Below are positions 58,586 to 64,000 of a stretch of DNA of 64,000 nucleotides, piece after piece. Numbering within the stretch: position 1 is the first letter of the stretch; every line of letters starts with the position of its first letter. Made by a program: the position numbers and the translations under genes. The notes beneath the pieces are model-generated. The model did not search any database. It saw only the letters and a program-made list of their open reading frames with translations, and was not told the DNA's origin. This stretch comes from Tragulus kanchil (Eukaryota > Chordata > Mammalia > Artiodactyla > Tragulidae), in NCBI GenBank assembly GCA_022376925.1, contig JAIOJX010000005.1:8646501-8710500 (forward strand), in the 5' to 3' direction.

Positions 58586-59112
58586 CTAGTTCAGAGTTCT
58601 TGAATAAAAAGCCAGAGATAAGAGAACTATCCTTTTTGATGTCCCCTTGAATTTGGACCTTTACGTTCATGCATATATACGTTTTGGAAATTGGGATTTA
58701 GAATTTCTGAGTTGCATGTGCTCCCCGCCGCCCCAGAGGGCACAGTGGGAAGGTCACACTAGATTCAGGAGAGAGTAGCACCAGCAATGGCCAGCCGTGG
58801 GATCACGAGCAAGTCTCTAGCGTCCCTGAATGGGGAGAGTGCCGCAATAAAGGCTTTTGGAGTCTTTTCTATCTCTACCATTCCATAGATCGAGGGAGAC
58901 AGCAAGAGAGGATGGAGGAAGAGATGAAACGGAGGAACAACATACGCACTGTAGCTTTTCCATGTGTCGTTGCCCTTCATTCTTCTAAAAAGAGCAGGAA
59001 GAGTTTGCTTTTGTTGCCTAGTGAGGAGGTGGAAGTTCAGAGAGGTTAGGTCGCGGGCTCAGGTTCACACAGAAACTAAACAGCACTCAAACAGGATTCG
59101 TCTGGTTTTGAA
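58586..59112. other. Unique intergenic DNA
   Basis: Weak MIR-like text at 59020-59090 (GGAAGTTCAGAGAGGTTAGG). No gene. Confidence 0.45.
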
Positions 59113-59126
59113 CATCACGTACTTTC

Positions 59127-59507
59127 TCTCTCTCTCTCTTTTTTTTTTTTTAAGAGGAAATGGCTTTTTTTTTTTTTTTTTTAAAGATTTATTTATTTAT
59201 TTATTTATTTTGGGCGGGGGTCGGGTTGGGGAGGGAGGAGAGCGGGCGGGCCACTTCTATTGGTCTTTCATTTCTGTATTTTCATCCATCTTTGTTCTTT
59301 GGCTCTTGTGGGCCTCCCATCGCGGTGGCGTCTGTCGTCGCAGAGCGCCGGCTCTGGGCGCATGCGCTCCAGAGCTCCGGCTCGGTAGTTGGACACATGG
59401 GTCCAGCCGCTCCGCGGCACGTGGGATCTTCCCAGGCCAGGGCTCGAACCGGCGCCCCTTGCACTGCAAGGCGGTGTCCTTACCCACTGGACCACCAGGG
59501 GAAGCCC
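59127..59507 (-). mobile_element. CHR-2-like SINE, full length, with target-site duplication
   Basis: Reversed copy with CT- and T-rich tail, an ATTT repeat (59187-59210), GCGCATGCGCTCCAGAGC and TCGAACCGGCGCCCC, ending CCAGGGGAAGCCC. Perfect 14-bp direct repeat CATCACGTACTTTC at 59113-59126 and 59508-59521. Retained CpGs suggest youth. Confidence 0.93.
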
Positions 59508-59521
59508 CATCACGTACTTTC

Positions 59522-60437
59522 CACCAAGTCGCACTGTCCCCTGCTCTTGGGGAAACATGAGAGTCGGTACCTGCGTGCTTGAGGTGTTTTTCCTTCCCAT
59601 AGTGTTGGGTGCTGTCTCTTAGATACCTGGGAGTCTCCCATGTCCCTCAGATTCCGCACTATCTCATCCTGTCACGCAGGTCCTTGCCAGTGGTCTGCAT
59701 TCAATGTCTTTCCTTCCCTATTTTCAGTTTCCTTTGCTCTCACTGAAATGCATAGCCAGCAGACTGACATGCAGGCTCCCAGCACTGAGCACGATCGCTT
59801 GCTCATCTGGTTAATATATATGTTAATGGGAGAAGGATAAAGCAGCGGCAGGGCTTTCTGCCCTGAAGCTGTGGAGTGAATTAGATGTCCATTTCAGTCC
59901 AATATCTCTAAAGCATGCATTCATATAGACTGTGAGTTCGGGGCTGAGCACCACTAATTCCCAGGAGATATTGGTTCACGCATAGCAGTAAAAGCCCGGA
60001 GACCATGAACTGGGAGAGCAGAGTCCTGGCTCTACCGGGAAGAGGAAGAATGGGGTACAGAGCAATGAGAGGCAAAGGAGAGGTTCTGAGCACCTGCATG
60101 CCTTGCTCAGCCACAAATCACAAATCAGCCATCAAGACTGCCCCAGCCTAGGCTCATTCACCAGGTTTATGTGTGTGTTGCCATAAGCTGAGATTAGAAT
60201 ACAGATTGAATTAAAGTTTTGGAGAAGCATGACCAGTGGCAATTTTTATGAACATATGTGCTTACTATTTTGCATCTTGGAGGGTGTAATGATCATACTT
60301 CCCCCATGGTAAGACCAAGGCAATGTGATCTGTTGGGGAAAGCATTGTATTGGGAATCAGACAACCTTGGTTTGGGCCTGGTCTTCAGTAAATTCTCCGA
60401 GCTTCCTTGCTCTCTTCCCTCCTTTTAAACCAACTTT
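59522..60437. other. Doublet interior without gene
   Basis: No repeat or coding feature recognised; the same sequence recurs at 60607-61523. Confidence 0.5.
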
Positions 60438-60480
60438 TAGTTGGGAAAGCATCTTGTTCCCTTGGCCAATGCTATGACCA

Positions 60481-60592
60481 CATGGGTCCAGCCGCTCTGA
60501 GGCACGTGGGATCTTCCCAGGCCAGGGCTCGAACCGGCGCCCCTTGCACTGCAAGGCGGTGTCCTTACCCACTGGACCACCAGGGGAAGCCC
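60481..60592 (-). mobile_element. CHR-2-like SINE cut by a junction
   Basis: Only the head-proximal 112 bp of the element at 59127-59507 is present. It has no tail and no upstream target repeat. Confidence 0.9.
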
Positions 60593-61518
60593 CATCACGT
60601 ACTTTCCACCAAGTCGCACTGTCCCCTGCTCTTGGGGAAACATGAGAGTCGGTACCTGCGTGCTTGAGGTGTTTTTCCTTCCCATAGTGTTGGGTGCTGT
60701 CTCTTAGATACCTGGGAGTCTCCCATGTCCCTCAGATTCCGCACTATCTCATCCTGTCACGCAGGTCCTTGCCAGTGGTCTGCATTCAATGTCTTTCCTT
60801 CCCTATTTTCAGTTTCCTTTGCTCTCACTGAAATGCATAGCCAGCAGACTGACATGCAGGCTCCCAGCACTGAGCACGATCGCTTGCTCATCTGGTTAAT
60901 ATATATGTTAATGGGAGAAGGATAAAGCAGCGGCAGGGCTTTCTGCCCTGAAGCTGTGGAGTGAATTAGATGTCCATTTCAGTCCAATATCTCTAAAGCA
61001 TGCATTCATATAGACTGTGAGTTCGGGGCTGAGCACCACTAATTCCCAGGAGATATTGGTTCACGCATAGCAGTAAAAGCCCGGAGACCATGAACTGGGA
61101 GAGCAGAGTCCTGGCTCTACCGGGAAGAGGAAGAATGGGGTACAGAGCAATGAGAGGCAAAGGAGAGGTTCTGAGCACCTGCATGCCTTGCTCAGCCACA
61201 AATCACAAATCAGCCATCAAGACTGCCCCAGCCTAGGCTCATTCACCAGGTTTATGTGTGTGTTGCCATAAGCTGAGATTAGAATACAGATTGAATTAAA
61301 GTTTTGGAGAAGCATGACCAGTGGCAATTTTTATGAACATATGTGCTTACTATTTTGCATCTTGGAGGGTGTAATGATCATACTTCCCCCATGGTAAGAC
61401 CAAGGCAATGTGATCTGTTGGGGAAAGCATTGTATTGGGAATCAGACAACCTTGGTTTGGGCCTGGTCTTCAGTAAATTCTCCGAGCTTCCTTGCTCTCT
61501 TCCCTCCTTTTAAACCAA

Positions 61519-61575
61519 CTTTATTGAAGTATAAGTTACACACAGTAAATGTACCCATTTTAAGTATCCAGTTGA
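61519..61575 (+). mobile_element. L1M remnant, first piece
   Basis: CTTTATTGAAGTATAAGTTA and GTACCCATTTTAAGTATCC are typical of old L1 3' regions. Interrupted by a SINE. Confidence 0.65.
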
Positions 61576-61828
61576 TGCTTGTTGTTTAGTCCCTAGGTCA
61601 TGTCCAGCTCGTATGGTGTGCTGTGCTATGCTCACTCAGTCATGTCCAGTGCTTTGTGACCCCATAGACTGCAGCTTTCCAGCCTCTCTGTCCATGGGAT
61701 TTCCCAGGGAAGAAGACTGGAGAGGGTTGCCCTTGCCTCCTCCAGGAGATCTTCCCAAATGAGGAATACAACCCACATATCCTGCATTGGCAGGTGGATT
61801 CTTTACCATTGAACCACCCAGGCAGCCC
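61576..61828 (-). mobile_element. Bov-tA/Bov-A2 SINE inserted in L1M
   Basis: Reversed; has an extra partial arm (GTTGTTTAGTCCCTAGGTC) before CTCACTCAGTCATGTCC, so it is longer than the other Bov-tA copies. Ends CCACCCAGGCAGCCC. Confidence 0.85.
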
Positions 61829-61872
61829 ATAAGGTTTGACAAATGGATATGACGTTTCCATCAGCCAGAACA
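61829..61872 (+). mobile_element. L1M remnant, second piece
   Basis: AGGTTTGACAAATGGATATG and CCATCAGCCAGAACATC continue the element at 61519. Confidence 0.6.
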
Positions 61873-62065
61873 TCTTTATTAGATCCAAAGCTATAATGAT
61901 TACTTAGTTCTTCTTGGGTTTTGACAATTTTTGTTTTTCAAGAAATTTTTCTGTGTCACCTCTGCCATTAAATTTACTGGCACAAAATCATTCATAATAT
62001 TTTCCTATAACGCTATCAGTGTTCATATATATATGCCACGTAATAGTCAGCAAAAATTCAAGGGG

Positions 62066-62236
62066 TGCGTGTTAATTCCTCAGTCGTGTCTGACTCTCTA
62101 CGATCCCATGGATGGTGTAGCCCGCCAGGCTCCCTTGTCCAGGGGATTCTCCAGGCAAGAATACTGGAGTGGGTAGCCATTCCTTTCTCCAGGGAATCTT
62201 CCCGACTGAGGGACTGAGCCTGGGTCTCCTGCCTTG
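62066..62236 (-). mobile_element. Bov-tA SINE, head truncated
   Basis: Reversed copy: CTCAGTCGTGTCTGACTCT arm, CAGGCAAGAATACTGGAGTG body. Stops at GGGTCTCCTGCCTTG. Confidence 0.88.
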
Positions 62237-62940
62237 TGCAGATCTCTGAAGCATTTTCTCTGTCTTCTCTGCACTTTGTTCGATATATTCTAACCACTTT
62301 AGTCTCCCTGGATTCAGATGTCTGTCTTCTCAGTTCATTGGGACTGCCTGCGTTCCCTTGTCCTGTGTCAAGGTCCAGAAACTGTCTACAGGAAGAAAGC
62401 TGGTCACATTGTTATGCTCAGATTATTTGCTCCTATTTTTTCAGTGACTACAATCTTGTACTGTCTATTTTCCAGTAACTAAAAACACTTGGCTCATGCA
62501 TTTTGTCTAGGTTTATATGTGTTTACAGTGTAAGAACAAGCGTATTGCTGGATAATTCAATTTGGATGCAAGTGAAAGTCCTCAGTATATTTTTCATTCA
62601 GTAAATTATATGTTCTAACAATATTTGCCTGGCCTATTTCACTAAAAGGCTATAAAGATAAATTGGGATAATGTACATCAAAGTGCTTTATACACTGTAA
62701 AATATTGTACAAGCCTGCCTGTTATAATAACGATAACAACAACAATAACTGTCATGCTTAAATAACCCAGCAAACACATCAGGAAGGCACAGTTCTTGGT
62801 GATTAAAGAATTACAAAGAAAGGCCTCTAATCTGGGGACGTATATACTGAAAGTCCACATCAAAATGAGATGACAAATATTATGTGCCGTATAGAAATAT
62901 GATAGCTTCTCTTCATTGACAACTTAAGACATGCTAGCTA
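62237..62940. other. Unique AT-rich intergenic DNA
   Basis: Nothing recognised apart from an AATAACAACAAC-like stretch near 62727-62748. Confidence 0.5.
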
Positions 62941-63305
62941 CATTTTCTATTTTTATTTATTTATTTATTTATGGCTATTTTTGGGTATTATTTTGGGGTT
63001 TTCACTGCTGCCACAGGCTCTTCTCTAGTTGCAGGGTGTGGGGGCTACTCTCTAGTGGAGGGGAGCAGACTTCTTGTGGCAGTGACTTCTCTTGTGGAAC
63101 TTGGGCTCTAGGGCACATGGACTTCAGTAGTTGTGCACATGAGCTCCATAGTTGTGGCTCTGAGGCTCTACAGCACAAGCTCCATAGTTGCGGCTCATGG
63201 GCTTAGTTGCTCCACAGTAAGTGGGATCTTTCCAGATCAGGGATTGAACCTGTGTCTCCTGCATTGGCAGGCAAGCTCCTCACCACTGAGCTACCAGGGA
63301 ACCCT
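62941..63305 (-). mobile_element. CHR-1 SINE
   Basis: Reversed full-length layout: ATTT-rich tail, TTTTCACTGCTGCCACAGGC, repeated GGCTCTAGGGCACATGG modules, ending CACTGAGCTACCAGGGAACC. Possible 7-bp target repeat CTAGCTA at 62934 and 63308. Confidence 0.9.
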
Positions 63306-63314
63306 CACTAGCTA

Positions 63315-63465
63315 AGTTCTTTATAAACATTATTTCAAGTAACCCTTGAGAATTTTTTGAGGTAAATATTAGGATATCTTCTCCACAGATCAGGAAACGA
63401 GGTCCAGGAATGCTAAGTAACTGGAAAGTTTGCATAGAATGTACTAGAGCTTGAATTTAGACACA
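63315..63465 (-). repeat. MIR-class remnant
   Basis: TTCTTTATAAACATTATTTC, TCCACAGATCAGGAAACGAG and GCTAAGTAACTGGAAAGTTT match the common ancient mammalian SINE pattern. Weakly conserved. Confidence 0.55.
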
Positions 63466-64000
63466 TGATCGTATCTTGATTCTCCGTTAGAAGGTTAGAC
63501 CATGAGTTTTATGAATTGGGAAGATAAAGAGGGATGTGTTGACTTGAAGGCTAAGGGAATGCTTTATACAGAAAATGGGAGTGTAGATGGATCACTTTGG
63601 ACAAAATTTAAATAAGAGGACATAGAAATTCAAATTTAGAAGAAAAGGATTACAGAAGCAACGAATAAAGATAATGTGTCCCAGAGACAGGGACTAGAGT
63701 AATTTTGTTAATCTGTAGGAGTAGGAGCTAAGGTTGCAGTCACATTGTGTAAGATAGTGATAAATTAAGACATTTCTCCATTACTTCAGTCTTAATATAT
63801 CTTCAGTGTGATGCAACTGTTCACTGTTATTTTTCTTACTTAAAAAATAATCATAACCTATGCCGACATATTTGACTATATGTGGTTTCCACAGGTACTA
63901 TTCCACAATCCTGTAATCTTACAAAACATCCATTCATTTTCTTGATATCTGTGAGTATCTCCTCCGCAGCAGGTGTTGTACTAGGCACGGAGGATATAAC
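63466..64000. other. Unique AT-rich intergenic DNA
   Basis: Ends in a weak L2/MIR-like stretch (GCAGGTGTTGTACTAGGCAC near 63969). No gene. Confidence 0.45.

Larger units (their letters stand above)
59280..61523 (+). repeat. Tandem doublet 18 (59280-60437 / 60438-61523)
   Basis: Period 1085 bp in the clean part (from 59396/60481). The 43 bp 60438-60480 is a collapsed copy of 59280-59395 (CATCTTGTTCCCTTGGC resembles CATCTTTGTTCTTTGGC, then deletions). The partial second SINE (to 60592) keeps only the downstream target repeat (60593-60606). Confidence 0.95.

Noticed and set aside
58964..59560. 198-codon forward open frame
   Set aside because: Its second half is translated SINE and poly-T; no protein family resemblance.
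2850..61523. A novel repeat system or programmed ~1.1-kb tandem amplification
   Set aside because: Units are unrelated in sequence, have no shared terminal motif, always number two, and have degraded edges. This fits unmerged overlaps far better.
2850..61523. CRISPR-like or satellite array
   Set aside because: There is no short regularly spaced repeat; similarity between distant parts is due to SINE families.

Overview
This is nuclear DNA of a ruminant (Pecora). It contains more than 30 distinct copies of ruminant and cetartiodactyl tRNA-derived SINEs, in both orientations: Bov-tA/Bov-A with the CAACCCACTCCAG body, CHR-1, and a CHR-2-like family. It also holds old L1M and MIR/L2 remnants, CA/TG microsatellites and one degraded retroviral LTR. 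I cannot name the species. I see no protein-coding gene, exon or structural RNA gene that I can support. Open frames are short, occur on both strands, mostly run through SINEs, and show no recognisable domain.

The dominant feature is 18 direct tandem doublets. In each, about 1.1 kb of sequence (period 1085-1148 bp) is followed at once by a near-identical second copy. The doublets share no sequence with one another except where neighbouring ones overlap, yet the period barely changes. Second copies begin near 3977, 6135, 9495, 13973, 17141, 19140, 21315, 24565, 26675, 29795, 32077, 39452, 41323, 43336, 47837, 52182, 57475 and 60438. Several junctions carry a short, deletion-rich version of the sequence that should lie there. 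After removing one copy of each, about 44 kb of ordinary intergenic DNA remains. The best explanation is an assembly artefact (overlapping consensus blocks joined without merging), not a biological repeat system.

Layout: 1-2849 is unique DNA with two SINEs. 2850-33179 is densely doubled (11 doublets) and includes the LTR-in-SINE insertion at 15136-15498. 33180-38350 is the cleanest long stretch, with a CHR-1 element carrying a 53-bp internal tandem repeat. 38351-44486 holds three chained doublets. 44487-64000 has four further doublets separated by unique DNA, an L1M remnant split by two SINEs, a strong CTCF-like motif at 56195-56210, and SINEs with clear target-site duplications. No genes act together here; the biological content is repeats and a few possible regulatory motifs.
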